DNA from: Halorhabdus rudnickae
Lineage (GTDB): Archaea; Halobacteriota; Halobacteria; Halobacteriales; Haloarculaceae
Assembly (NCBI RefSeq): GCF_900880625.1
Contig: NZ_CAAHFB010000001.1
Span: 1,612,001-1,676,000 of the forward strand
Length of the DNA: 64,000 nucleotides
Reading direction: 5' to 3'
Below the pieces are notes generated by a model that searched no databases, was not told the origin of the DNA, and worked only from the letters and a program-made list of their open reading frames with translations. Of this stretch, positions 34,754 through 43,183 are shown piece after piece (within the stretch, counting starts at the first letter, position 1; the number at the start of each line of letters is the position of its first letter). The translations under genes and the position numbers were made by a program.

Positions 34754-35449
34754 GGCGGTGTTTAGTTAAGCGTAAAAAGTGAGGCGTGGCGTTTTCAAAG
34801 TGATCATGCCCGAAAACGCACGCCTCAGCGGTAGTATCGACCAGATCGACTTAGAGTTTGTGGAGCGAGAAGCGACACCGCGATTTTTGATGAAGCTCAG
34901 TATTCAACTGCATCTGGCTGGACTATCGCTTTCAAATACTGTTTCTATTCTTGAGGTATTTGGTGTCCAACGCGCTCGGTCAACCGTGCATAATTGGGTT
35001 CACAAAGCCGATCTACAGCCTGAAACTGGACGAAGCCCGGATCAGATTGCGGTTGACGAAACCGTGATCCGACTCGATGACGAGCGATATTGGCTGTACG
35101 CTGCCGTCGATCCTGAAACAAACGAATTACCCCATACAAAGCTTGATCCGACGACAAATTCGGTCATCGCTCACGCATTCTTTCATGAGCTACGTGAGAA
35201 ACACGACGTTGACGACGCGGTGTTTCTCATCGATGGGTCGCATTCGTTGAAAGACGCCTGCAACCGACACGGTCTCGATTTCAGATACGAAAGACGTGGA
35301 AATCGGAACAGCGTCGAACGTGTCTTTCGTGAGGTGAAACGCCGTACCTCTTCGTTCTCAAACTGTTTTAGCCACGCCGCTGCAGAAACAGCCGACGATT
35401 GGCTCAGATCCTTCGCATTTGCATGGAACCAGCTTATCTGAACACTACC
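34754..35449 (+). mobile_element. IS6-family insertion sequence (ISH15-like), complete
   Basis: Terminal inverted repeats of about 18 bp: left GGCGGTGTTTAGTTAAGC (34754-34771); right end (35432-35449), whose reverse complement is GGTAGTGTTCAGATAAGC. Four of 18 positions differ, so one end has drifted. The transposase stop codon lies inside the right repeat, as usual for these elements. Flanking 8-bp sequences do not form a clear target-site duplication, suggesting an old insertion or a rearranged flank. Confidence 0.8.
34806..35441 (+). CDS. IS6-family DDE transposase
   Basis: A 211-residue transposase from ATG 34806 (the GTG at 34779 is in frame but non-conserved). It has an N-terminal helix-turn-helix region (LSIQLHLAGLSLSNTVSILE, STVHNWVHKADLQ) and the DDE core: IAVDETVIRLDDERYWLYAA (Asp84), VDDAVFLIDGSHSLKDACNR (Asp143) and NRNSVERVFREVKRRTSSFS (probable Glu176). 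The length is normal for haloarchaeal IS6 members and the frame is intact, so it could be active. Confidence 0.9.
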   Translation: MPENARLSGSIDQIDLEFVEREATPRFLMKLSIQLHLAGLSLSNTVSILEVFGVQRARSTVHNWVHKADLQPETGRSPDQIAVDETVIRLDDERYWLYAAVDPETNELPHTKLDPTTNSVIAHAFFHELREKHDVDDAVFLIDGSHSLKDACNRHGLDFRYERRGNRNSVERVFREVKRRTSSFSNCFSHAAAETADDWLRSFAFAWNQLI

Positions 35450-35497
35450 GGTGAAACATGGCATAAGTATAAGTCATCAGAACCATAATGAAAGAAC

Positions 35498-35722
35498 ATG
35501 AGTGAGTCTGGCAAAAAATCCGACGCCCACATCGGCGAGACAACCAACTGGCCGGAACTGGCCGCCGGGTTGTACGATCGGTTGACTGGCCGCGGGGCAG
35601 AGATCGTCTACGAGTTCAAGGACATGGACGTGGCCGTTCCGAGCAAAGTCGGGGAAGACGCCGATCACGCTCACTGGCACGTCGATGGAACCGTTCGAAT
35701 CACGACCGACGAGAGGGACTGA
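35498..35722 (+). CDS. Small haloarchaeal protein of unknown function (74 aa)
   Basis: A soluble acidic protein beginning MSESGKKSDAHIGETTNWPE and containing LAAGLYDRLTGRGAEIVYEF and HAHWHVDGTVRITTDERD. It has a helix plus a few strands and no catalytic motif. Such small proteins are conserved among haloarchaea without a function. The next gene starts 2 bp after its stop, so they are co-transcribed. Confidence 0.65.
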   Translation: MSESGKKSDAHIGETTNWPELAAGLYDRLTGRGAEIVYEFKDMDVAVPSKVGEDADHAHWHVDGTVRITTDERD

Positions 35723-35724
35723 AC

Positions 35725-36102
35725 GTGGCAGCGAGCGACGACCTGGTCGCAACCATCGAAGGTCTCGCTCGCAGCAGGCCGGCTCTCAGCGTCACAGCTA
35801 ACCTCTCGGTACGCATCGATAACGTCGACCTCGCGATCAGTACGGTCGAAGATCGCATCCGCGTACAGGTGCCCTCTGTCAGCGCGGGGGTTCGTCTGCT
35901 ACGAGGCCAGCGGGAGCACCTCCCACGGCTCTCGCGGGTGCTTTCGGAGGCCGCGCTGACCGCCGAGATACGGGTCGGGAGTGCGGTGGTCGCCCTCGCC
36001 GGGGCGGACGCAACGCCCGGTCGGCTAGGGCGAGTCCTGTCGCTGGAGCCACTCGAAGTACGCCCCCAGGCGCTGGTTGCCGCAGTGGTGCGCTTTCGAT
36101 AA
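35725..36102 (+). CDS. Unknown protein, co-transcribed with the preceding small gene
   Basis: A 125-residue protein from GTG 35725, two bases after the preceding stop. It is rich in Val, Leu, Ala and Arg (SVRIDNVDLAISTVEDRIRV, SVSAGVRLLRGQREHLPRLS, GSAVVALAGADATPGRLGRV) and less acidic than most haloarchaeal proteins. No domain recognised; it lacks clear membrane segments and may bind its small partner. Confidence 0.55.
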   Translation: MAASDDLVATIEGLARSRPALSVTANLSVRIDNVDLAISTVEDRIRVQVPSVSAGVRLLRGQREHLPRLSRVLSEAALTAEIRVGSAVVALAGADATPGRLGRVLSLEPLEVRPQALVAAVVRFR

Positions 36103-36236
36103 GACGGGGGCGCGTTCGGCCCGGTCTCAATCGGGCACTGACAGCTGAGAGTGGATACTCGGGAGTCCCTGCCTTGTGCAGTCTTTGGGCGGCACGTCAA
36201 ACCGGCCGGCCAATGGAGACTACGGGCATCTGGGTC

Positions 36237-36989
36237 TCACGGTCGACCGGTGTGTGACGTGTCCGGACGCGTCTCGTCGGTAACGTATCCCTTCGCGAGT
36301 TGCTCCTCGGCACGTCGCAGCCGGTAGGTCAGCGTCGACCGGGGCACGTCGAGGTGCTCGGCCAACTCGCCGCCGTCGACCTCCCGCGGATTCTCGTAGT
36401 ACCCGTGTTCGACGGCGGCCCGGAGCGCGGCCTCCTGTTCAGCCGAGAGCGTCGTCGATTCGTGGTCGACATCCCCGCCCGGTTCGGCCGTCGCCCCCGT
36501 GCGGAGCATCTCCATTTCGGCGCAGTCCCCGACGGCAGTCTCCAGTGCGTCGAAAAAAGCCGCCACGTTGCCGGTCCCCGAATGGATGATCCGCCAGGTG
36601 TAATGGCGGCCCTCGTGACGCGTGTCGAACAACAGTCCGTCGCCGAGGTGATCCAGCGCAAGATGTGGCACGGAGACACAGACGGGTGAGCGCTCCCAGT
36701 ACGAATAGAGGACGAGCGTGTCGTCGTCGCGGTCGAGGACGTCAGTCGTCTGGGTCGCCCCGCAGTCGTCGGTCGCCAGGCAGTCGGCGTAGTAATCCGT
36801 CGATTTGAAGGCCGTCTCGATGGCCGCGAGCGCGTCGGCCGACCCGCTGGCATGATCGACCCGCCAAAGTCGCTCGTCGGTAGCGTGTAGCGACAGCGAC
36901 CGGATCCGCGCGCCGGGGTGCTCGGCGAGGGTATCCGCGACGGCATTACACCCTGGATCGTACTCCAGGGCGAAGACGAGTTCGCGCAT
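36237..36989 (-). CDS. Bacterio-opsin activator (Bat)-type HTH_10 transcription regulator
   Basis: A 250-residue protein. The C-terminal HTH_10 domain reads LSAEQEAALRAAVEHGYYEN, PREVDGGELAEHLDVPRSTL and TYRLRRAEEQLAKGY, the signature of Bat-like regulators. The N-terminal part (residues 1 to about 170; ELVFALEYDPGCNAVADTLA, LVLYSYWERSPVCVSVPHLA) is a sensory domain of the type common in haloarchaea. It is followed at a distance by the GT2 gene on the same strand; targets unknown. Confidence 0.85.
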   Translation of the reverse strand: MRELVFALEYDPGCNAVADTLAEHPGARIRSLSLHATDERLWRVDHASGSADALAAIETAFKSTDYYADCLATDDCGATQTTDVLDRDDDTLVLYSYWERSPVCVSVPHLALDHLGDGLLFDTRHEGRHYTWRIIHSGTGNVAAFFDALETAVGDCAEMEMLRTGATAEPGGDVDHESTTLSAEQEAALRAAVEHGYYENPREVDGGELAEHLDVPRSTLTYRLRRAEEQLAKGYVTDETRPDTSHTGRP

Positions 36990-37069
36990 GAGCAGTCGTT
37001 ACCGCCCGGCGAATAAACGCTCTCGGGCGGAGATCGGCAACGCTGTCCGTTGCCATTCAATGCTCGCCG

Positions 37070-37807
37070 TCACTCCGCCACGCCGTCGAGGCCGGACCGG
37101 TCGGTCGCTGTGTGCCGTCCGAGGTGCTCTGCAAGCGCGACTTTGCCGATCGACTTTGCGATTGCCGCCCCGCCCGAGAGCGGATCAAGCGTGGTCTCCC
37201 CGACGCGTTCGCGGTACGCGATCGGAATCTCCGTGACTCGGTACCCGCGAATCAGCGGTCGAAGGAGGAGTTCGGCCGACAATCCAGTGTTCTCGGTCCA
37301 CTCGATCGCGTCGATTACTTCACGGCGGTACGCGCGCATGCCCGTGGTCGTGTCGTGGACCCGCTCGCCGACAAGAGCACTCGCGAGCCACGCGAAGACG
37401 TGGTTCCCCAGGCGATTGAACCGCGGCATCGTCTCGGCCCCCGTCGAGAGCCGGTCGCCGCTGACGACGTCGTAGCCGTCGTTGATCGCGGCCAGGAAGT
37501 CCGGCAGTTGCTCCATCGGATAGGTGTCGTCGCAGTCTGTCGTGACGATCACTGGCCGATCCGGCGTCGTGATCGCCTCGTGGACGGCCACGCCGTAGCC
37601 CTGGGGCTCCCGTTCGATCACACGCGCGCCGTGCTCGCGGGCAATCTCGGCCGTCCCGTCGCTCGAACTGTCGACGCAGACGACTTCGGCCTCGCCGTCA
37701 GTCACCCGCTCAATATCATCCAGGACGGTCCCGATCGCCTCCCGCTCGTTGTACGTCCCCATCACGACGCTGACGTCCCCGAACGTGTACGCGCTGTCGT
37801 CGCCCAT
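37070..37807 (-). CDS. Family 2 glycosyltransferase, dolichyl-phosphate hexose synthase-like
   Basis: A 245-residue GT-A protein: DVSVVMGTYNEREAIGTVLD, VVCVDSSSDGTAEIAREHGA, RPVIVTTDCDDTYPMEQLPD (DxD variant DCD) and RVHDTTTGMRAYRREVIDAI, the acceptor loop. No membrane helices. It resembles archaeal enzymes that charge dolichyl phosphate for N-glycosylation. An intact palindrome of the iron-box type lies 31 bp before its ATG (37807), so it may be iron-controlled independently of, or along with, the upstream iron operon. Confidence 0.85.
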   Translation of the reverse strand: MGDDSAYTFGDVSVVMGTYNEREAIGTVLDDIERVTDGEAEVVCVDSSSDGTAEIAREHGARVIEREPQGYGVAVHEAITTPDRPVIVTTDCDDTYPMEQLPDFLAAINDGYDVVSGDRLSTGAETMPRFNRLGNHVFAWLASALVGERVHDTTTGMRAYRREVIDAIEWTENTGLSAELLLRPLIRGYRVTEIPIAYRERVGETTLDPLSGGAAIAKSIGKVALAEHLGRHTATDRSGLDGVAE

Positions 37808-37838
37808 TATCCCCCCGTTCGTCCGTGGCTACTTGGGT

Positions 37839-37854
37839 TTTAGGTTTGCCTAAA
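37839..37854. promoter_or_regulatory. Iron-box palindrome between GMC oxidoreductase and GT2 genes
   Basis: TTTAGGTTTGCCTAAA differs from the site before the Fe(III) transporter (TTTAGGTTAGCCTAAA) at one central base. It overlaps the TAG stop of the GMC gene (37850-37852) and sits 31 bp upstream of the GT2 start. Occurrence by chance is unlikely given the 6-bp perfect arms, but no clear TATA box flanks it. Confidence 0.6.
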
Positions 37855-39487
37855 GCGCAGTTTCGATATGCTCGGCCGTCCGCAACGCCAGGGCAGCGAT
37901 CGAAAGCGTCGGGTTCATCGCGCCACCGGTCGAGAAGACGCTGCTGCCGGCGACCCAGAGGTTTGGGAGGTCGTGAGTCCGCCCCTGGGCGTTCACCACG
38001 CTCTCCCCTGGGTCGGTCCCCATCTGGGTCGTCCCCATGTGGTGAGCGGCCGGGCCAGTGTTCTCGGGACCGACCTGCCAGGTGATCTCCGCGCCGACTT
38101 CGTCGAGAATCGCCGCCTGGATCTCGTTGGCCCGCTGGATCGTGCGTCGGGTTCGCTCGTCTAGACTCCAGTGGATCTCCGGGACGGGATTGCCGTGGTC
38201 GTCGGTGCGGGAGGGATCGAGAGTCACGCGGTTCTCCCGGCGCGGGGTCTGCTCGACCAGCGCACCCACGGTGAGGTGGTTGCCGTACGCGTCGGCGACG
38301 CGATCCCGCAGTTCGTCGCCCCATCCGCCGTCGGTAAGCGCCGCCTCGACTGGCGAGGGGCCGGCGTAGTTGAGGAATTCGAGTTTGATCGCGCCAAAAT
38401 CGTCGTTCGCACCCTCGGCTGCGGGAATTCCCTGCGCGGTCCCCGCCGCTGGCTCGTCGTAGAACTGGTGGGACTCGGTGGTGTTGAACCCGACGTGATG
38501 CTGGCGGGTCGGGCGGTCGACCACGCCGCCCGTCCCGGCAAAGAGGTGCTCGGTGAAGTACCGGCCCACGAGCCCACTGCTGTTGGCCAGGCCGTCAGGA
38601 TACTGCGACGACTCCGAGAGCAAGAGCAGCCGCGGCGTCTCGACCCCGCCGGCCGCGAGGACGAACTGCCGTGCCTCCTGGCGGTGGGTCTGGCCCTCGG
38701 GGGTCGCGTAGACGGCCGCCGTGACGCGCTCGCCCGCGTCGTCGTGTTCGAGACGCTGGACCGGTGCCCGATCGATCACTCGCGCTCCAGCCGCCTCGGC
38801 TTTGTCGACGTGACTCGTGGCGTCGTACTTCGCGCCCGAGGGACAGACCGGCTGGCACGTGCCGTACCCGACACAGGCACTGCGATCGTCGTAGGGTTCG
38901 GAATTACGGGCGTTGGGCACCGAGTGGGTCGTGATCCCCAGCGACTCGCAGGCGTCCGCGAAGATCGAGTCGCTGTATGAGGGTTCGAACGCCGCCAGCG
39001 GATGGGGTCGCTCACGTGGCGGCGCGAAGGGGTTGTCACTGGCGCCAGCGACGCCCAGCGCCGCCTCCGCCTCCGCGTAGTACGGCCGGAGATCGTCGTA
39101 GTCGATCGGCCAGTCGGCCCCGACGCCATCCTGGGACTCGACTGCGAAATCGCGCTCGTGGAGGCGCATCACCATCCCCTGCCAGTGCAACGTCGATCCA
39201 CCGACACCTTTCACGCGGGTGTGATTGAGCGGATAGCCGCGATCGCCACTCGATGTGAAGGCGTCGCGATCGCCGCCCATCTCCCAGACGTCGGGTCGGC
39301 CGTGAGCCGGCCGCAGGGCGTCCTCCATCCGCTCGATCCGTCGCTCGCGGTCGAACCGCGGGCCGGCTTCCAGCACGACCACCGCGTGGCCTGTGGAAGC
39401 CAACCGATTGGCGATCAGCGCGCCGGCTGGACCGGCACCGACGACGCAGACGTCCGCGCGGTCGCCGGGCGTGCGATCGACGCTCAC
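37850..39487 (-). CDS. GMC-family FAD oxidoreductase (gluconate/sugar dehydrogenase large subunit-like)
   Basis: A 545-residue protein from GTG 39487, overlapping the subunit-3 stop by 4 nt. DVCVVGAGPAGALIANRLAS is the FAD Rossmann motif (GxGxxG), VVLEAGPRF follows, and VKGVGGSTLHWQGMVMRLHE is the GMC signature. CVGYGTCQPVCPSGAKYDAT is a Cys-rich loop seen in gluconate and sorbitol dehydrogenases. HHMGTTQMGTDPGESVVNAQ and NLWVAGSSVFSTGGAMNPTL contain the catalytic His/Asn region. It has no signal peptide; in bacterial relatives it is exported by piggybacking on the Tat signal of subunit 3, encoded just upstream here. Substrate unknown: an aldose, aldonate or polyol. Confidence 0.88.
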   Translation of the reverse strand: MSVDRTPGDRADVCVVGAGPAGALIANRLASTGHAVVVLEAGPRFDRERRIERMEDALRPAHGRPDVWEMGGDRDAFTSSGDRGYPLNHTRVKGVGGSTLHWQGMVMRLHERDFAVESQDGVGADWPIDYDDLRPYYAEAEAALGVAGASDNPFAPPRERPHPLAAFEPSYSDSIFADACESLGITTHSVPNARNSEPYDDRSACVGYGTCQPVCPSGAKYDATSHVDKAEAAGARVIDRAPVQRLEHDDAGERVTAAVYATPEGQTHRQEARQFVLAAGGVETPRLLLLSESSQYPDGLANSSGLVGRYFTEHLFAGTGGVVDRPTRQHHVGFNTTESHQFYDEPAAGTAQGIPAAEGANDDFGAIKLEFLNYAGPSPVEAALTDGGWGDELRDRVADAYGNHLTVGALVEQTPRRENRVTLDPSRTDDHGNPVPEIHWSLDERTRRTIQRANEIQAAILDEVGAEITWQVGPENTGPAAHHMGTTQMGTDPGESVVNAQGRTHDLPNLWVAGSSVFSTGGAMNPTLSIAALALRTAEHIETAL

Positions 39488-40029
39488 GACTGGGGCCCCC
39501 GCTGGTAGCTCGCAAGCCCGCCCGGGTGGCCCGGCGGGTTCTCGATCCCGACCAATTCGGCGCCGGTCGGCGAGGCGTACAGCGCCAACAACAGATCGTT
39601 TATCACGTAGTAGCGAAGGCGTTCGACGTCGCCGCCGGTCGGATCGGAAGCGGCCTCGTCGGCCCCCATCCGCCGGAGCGCCCCATCGCGGTCGCCGACC
39701 GACAGCGCCCTGAACTCGCTGTCGAACCACGCCCGGCAGTACTCGTCGAGATAGGCCACGCTGTCGGCGATCCCGGCAGCGTGTTCGGGGCGATCGGCCA
39801 CCCGTCCCGCGGCGTAGCGCTCGACGAACGGCTGGATCGCCGTTACGTCCACGGGATAGAGCACCTCGGCGACGGCAGCCAGCGTTTCCCGATCGTGGTC
39901 AGTGAGGGGATCGTCGTGGTCGTCGCTCTGGCCGCCACTGTCAGCCGAAGGTGCGACACAGCCGGCCAGCGACGCCCCGACGGCCGACAGCGCTGCGATC
40001 GCGTCGCGTCTGGTGAGTTCGTGGCTCAT
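39484..40029 (-). CDS. Gluconate 2-dehydrogenase subunit 3-like Tat lipoprotein
   Basis: A 181-residue protein. The N terminus SHELTRRDAIAALSAVGASL has a twin-Arg motif, and SLAGC is a lipobox (Cys at about residue 24). After a Ser/Asp linker, DHDRETLAAVAEVLYPVDVT, AYLDEYCRAWFDSEFRALSV and VINDLLLALYASPTGAELVG, then GHPGGLASYQRG match gluconate 2-dehydrogenase subunit 3. This subunit binds and exports the GMC flavoprotein encoded next. It starts with a 4-nt overlap with the glycosyltransferase gene. Confidence 0.88.
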   Translation of the reverse strand: MSHELTRRDAIAALSAVGASLAGCVAPSADSGGQSDDHDDPLTDHDRETLAAVAEVLYPVDVTAIQPFVERYAAGRVADRPEHAAGIADSVAYLDEYCRAWFDSEFRALSVGDRDGALRRMGADEAASDPTGGDVERLRYYVINDLLLALYASPTGAELVGIENPPGHPGGLASYQRGPQS

Positions 40030-42047
40030 GGGTTCTCTCTCGGTGCGGTTGTCGCTCGCAGTGCAGTCCGGACGAAAATCCCATCGGGTGATTCCGACGG
40101 TAGGTACGTCGCTGCGCCCCCGCAGGCCCGGGCATCGAGACAGTACTCGACGCTGGGGGTCAGCGCACGTACCTGCCCACCCCTCATTTCGACTGGAACC
40201 GATAGTCGGTACTCGAATCCGGAGACGCCGTCGTCGGCGAAGACCGTCACGTCGACGGCTCCCCCGTCGACAGCCGGTGGATCGCCGCCGGTCAGTTCGA
40301 GCGGACCAGCAATCCGGACTGTCCCGTCGCTGATCACGACACGGAACTGCAGATCGTCGGCGGTACCGCTCGCGACGTAGTGGGCTGCCCCGGCGTCGGT
40401 CTCGACGGTGACGGTCGCGCTCGTGACCCGCTCGGGAAGTCCGACGGTCGCGTTCAGCGCAATTGATTCCCCCGTCCGTTCGCGGACGCGCTGCAGTCGG
40501 GCGGCTTCGGGAGAACCGCCGAGTGGATCCCAGACCCCGCGATAGCCAAAGCGATAGAGATCCCGGTCGGGGAACGCGTCGGCGATGGCGAACGGTCGGT
40601 CGTCCATAGCATAGACCGTCCGGCCGTCGTAACTCGGATCGTTCCGCAGCACCTGGAAGGGATGGTTGAGCCAGGGGCCGTAGGGTGTCGGCGTCAAGAC
40701 GACGGCGTTAGCGGGCGGTTCGGGTTCGAGCGGCGCGTAGGTCCGCTCGTAGGTGTCGGTCACGCCCGCGTTGCGCTCGACGGGAGCACCGGCCCGGTCG
40801 GCCGTGAGTCCGCCGAGGACGAGCGTACTTGCGAGGGCGACCGCAGCCAGTCCAGCCAGTGCAGTCCGGCGGTCGAGCCGATCGTCGAACGCGTTTCGCA
40901 GGGTGTCGAAGCCAGCAAGCGCGGCGACCGCGGCGAACGCAGCAGTCGGGACCAACAGATCGAAGTGGTAGTACGGACCCAGTGCGGCGATCAGGCCGTC
41001 GCCGGCCACGTCGAGGTCGCCGAGCAAGTTGTAGTTGCCCCAGAAGTAGAGGTTCCCGACGGGGACCGAGACGGCGAGACCGGCGAGGACGGCAACCCGC
41101 GGTGACCACTGTCGGCGGGCGGCGATGACCAGTCCCGTGAGCGCGAGGGCCCCACCGAGAATTCCGCCGGCAATCCAGCGGTCGACGAACGCGGCGAGGA
41201 CGTTCCAGTTGGCCGCCAGTGCCAGTTCAGGCGTGTACGCGACGGAGTGATCCAGGATTTGTCGGTGGCCGAACCCGAGACCGTCCAGCGGGGCGAAGGC
41301 TTCGTAGGGAAAGGTCAGGGGTGAGCCAGTGACGAGGGCGTTGTAGCCAAGCGTCAGCCCGACGCCGGCAAGCCCGAGCGCCGCGGTCGAGGCCTGTCGA
41401 GGCAGCGCAGTCCGCCAGTTTCGGGTGAGCGTCCAGAATGCGTGGGCGACGAACGGCACGGCGAACAGGACGGCAGTGTACGGTCGGGCGAAGAACGCGA
41501 GGCCGATCGCCGCGCCCGCCGCCGCTGCCCACCGCCAGTCGTCCGTTCGGTCGGCTCGCAAGTAGCCGTACGCGAACCCGAGGTTCAGCAGCGTCGTCGG
41601 TGCGTACGGGAGGAAGGTCGCCGTATCGAGGACAAACAAGGGTGAAGCCAGCACGAAGACGGCCGCAAGCAAGCCGGTTCGACGATCGAAGACCTCGCTC
41701 GTGACGCCCGCGACGCCCGCGAGAATTCCGGCCGCGATGGCGGGCAGCGCCAGCCGGTAGCCACCGAAGAGTTCCCCGAGGGCGAACATCGCCGCAGTGA
41801 CTGGGTTGTATTTGGGATAGAGTCTATCGCCCCCCTCGACGAAGAACCACGGCCGGAAGACGCCCTCGACGGGCGGCTGAAGGTGAACTTTCCCGTCCAG
41901 AAGCATCGCGGCCTGCTGGAGGTAGACTCCCTCGTCGTGATTCAGCGAGTGGTACGGAAAGAGTTCCGTCGAGACGAGCCAGATCGTGAGTGCGCCGACA
42001 AACGCGATCGCGAGCGTGACGATTCGAAAACGGCGTCGATCCATCAC
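40026..42047 (-). CDS. GT-C (family 39/ArnT-like) membrane glycosyltransferase
   Basis: A 673-residue protein with about 10-12 helices in the first 430 residues and a soluble C-terminal part of beta character. The first extracellular loop HSLNHDEGVYLQQAAMLLDG carries the DE motif of GT-C enzymes, which use polyprenyl-phosphate sugars. YPKYNPVTAAMFALGELFGG and LPYAPTTLLNLGFAYGYLRA fit dolichyl-phosphate-mannose-type transferases. The extracellular C-terminal domain (ITSAT-like strands, VDVTVFADDGVSGFEYRLSV) may bind the acceptor. The start overlaps the stop of the iron ABC ATPase by 4 nt, tying it to iron uptake. Confidence 0.8.
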   Translation of the reverse strand: MMDRRRFRIVTLAIAFVGALTIWLVSTELFPYHSLNHDEGVYLQQAAMLLDGKVHLQPPVEGVFRPWFFVEGGDRLYPKYNPVTAAMFALGELFGGYRLALPAIAAGILAGVAGVTSEVFDRRTGLLAAVFVLASPLFVLDTATFLPYAPTTLLNLGFAYGYLRADRTDDWRWAAAAGAAIGLAFFARPYTAVLFAVPFVAHAFWTLTRNWRTALPRQASTAALGLAGVGLTLGYNALVTGSPLTFPYEAFAPLDGLGFGHRQILDHSVAYTPELALAANWNVLAAFVDRWIAGGILGGALALTGLVIAARRQWSPRVAVLAGLAVSVPVGNLYFWGNYNLLGDLDVAGDGLIAALGPYYHFDLLVPTAAFAAVAALAGFDTLRNAFDDRLDRRTALAGLAAVALASTLVLGGLTADRAGAPVERNAGVTDTYERTYAPLEPEPPANAVVLTPTPYGPWLNHPFQVLRNDPSYDGRTVYAMDDRPFAIADAFPDRDLYRFGYRGVWDPLGGSPEAARLQRVRERTGESIALNATVGLPERVTSATVTVETDAGAAHYVASGTADDLQFRVVISDGTVRIAGPLELTGGDPPAVDGGAVDVTVFADDGVSGFEYRLSVPVEMRGGQVRALTPSVEYCLDARACGGAATYLPSESPDGIFVRTALRATTAPRENP

Positions 42048-43183
42048 TCGGTAGGGAACCAGGCGAGGGCGTGGTCGGTCGCCAGGCGGACCCGCACGCG
42101 CTTGTCGATCCCGAGTTCCTCGGCGTGGTTGTGCTCACAATGCAGGACAGCCCCCGAATCGAGTTCGACAGTATAGACGAACGAGGGGCCGGTATACTGC
42201 CGGTTGACGATTCGACCGTTGGTACCCGCGGGATCGGCCGGCACGGCCCGGATGTCGTCCGGCCGGACGAGCACGTCGATCTCGGCTCCCTCGTACTCGG
42301 TGTCGAGTCCCTCGATGCGACCGGCATCGAGACAGCCAAGCGGCGTCTCGACACAGCCCTCGGCGAAAGTCCCCGAGACGAACCCGGCCTGGCCGAGGAA
42401 CTCGGCGACAAAGCGAGACTCTGGTTGCTGGAAGACGACTTCCGGGCGGCCGATCTGTTCGACCCGACCGTCGTCGATGACGGCCACACGATCGCTAATC
42501 GAGAGGGCCTCCTCCTGGTCGTGGGTGACCGAGACGGCAGTCACGCCGGTCTCCTTGATGATGCGGCGGACCTCCCGGCGCATCTCCTCGCGGAGCCCGA
42601 CGTCGAGATTCGAGAATGGCTCGTCCAGCAAGAGCACGTCGGGTTCGGGCGCGAGCGAGCGGGCGAGAGCGACCCGCTGGCGCTGGCCCCCGGAGAGATC
42701 CTCCGGGCTGGCCTCGCGGTAGTCGGCGAGCCCGACCAGTTCCAGCAGTTTGTCGACGCGCTCGTCGATCGCGTCCTGCGTGCGATCCTGGAGCCCGAAG
42801 GCGACGTTCTCCCCGACAGTGAGGTGTGGGAAGAGAGCGAACTCCTGGAAGACCAGGCCGACGTCGCGGTTCTCCGGCTTGACGAACGTGCCTTCGCCCG
42901 CGACGGTCTCGCCGGCGACCCGGATCGCCCCGGCGTCGGGTTCGTCCAGACCCGCGAGCAGGCGTAGCGTCGTCGTCTTCCCACAACCCGAGGGGCCAAG
43001 CAGCGTCAGCAGTTCGCCGTCACGGACCGACAGCGAGAGGTCGGCGACGGCCGTCTCAGTCCCGAACTGCCGGGTGACGCCATCCAGTTCCAGGATCGCC
43101 TCGCGGTTCTCGTCGGTCGATTCGTCTCTGTCGGTCGCCTGAGGTTGTGCCTCCACGCGGGTCGACGGTTGTGAGGCGGTCAC
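42044..43183 (-). CDS. Fe(III) ABC transporter ATP-binding protein (FbpC-like)
   Basis: A 379-residue protein with Walker A LLGPSGCGKTTTLRLLAGLD, Q-loop LVFQEFALFPHLTVGENVAF, signature LSGGQRQRVALARSLAPEPD, Walker B VLLLDEPFSNLDVGL and H-loop VSVTHDQEEALSISDRVAV. A C-terminal TOBE domain (about 260-379) is present (DVLVRPDDIRAVPADPAGTN). The domain length fits the FbpC/PotA group. The 4-nt overlaps with permease and glycosyltransferase genes place it mid-operon. Confidence 0.88.
   Translation of the reverse strand: MTASQPSTRVEAQPQATDRDESTDENREAILELDGVTRQFGTETAVADLSLSVRDGELLTLLGPSGCGKTTTLRLLAGLDEPDAGAIRVAGETVAGEGTFVKPENRDVGLVFQEFALFPHLTVGENVAFGLQDRTQDAIDERVDKLLELVGLADYREASPEDLSGGQRQRVALARSLAPEPDVLLLDEPFSNLDVGLREEMRREVRRIIKETGVTAVSVTHDQEEALSISDRVAVIDDGRVEQIGRPEVVFQQPESRFVAEFLGQAGFVSGTFAEGCVETPLGCLDAGRIEGLDTEYEGAEIDVLVRPDDIRAVPADPAGTNGRIVNRQYTGPSFVYTVELDSGAVLHCEHNHAEELGIDKRVRVRLATDHALAWFPTE

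Noticed and set aside
34746-35457. 8-bp target-site duplication around the IS6-family element
   Set aside because: The flanks gatagtga and ggtgaaac do not match.
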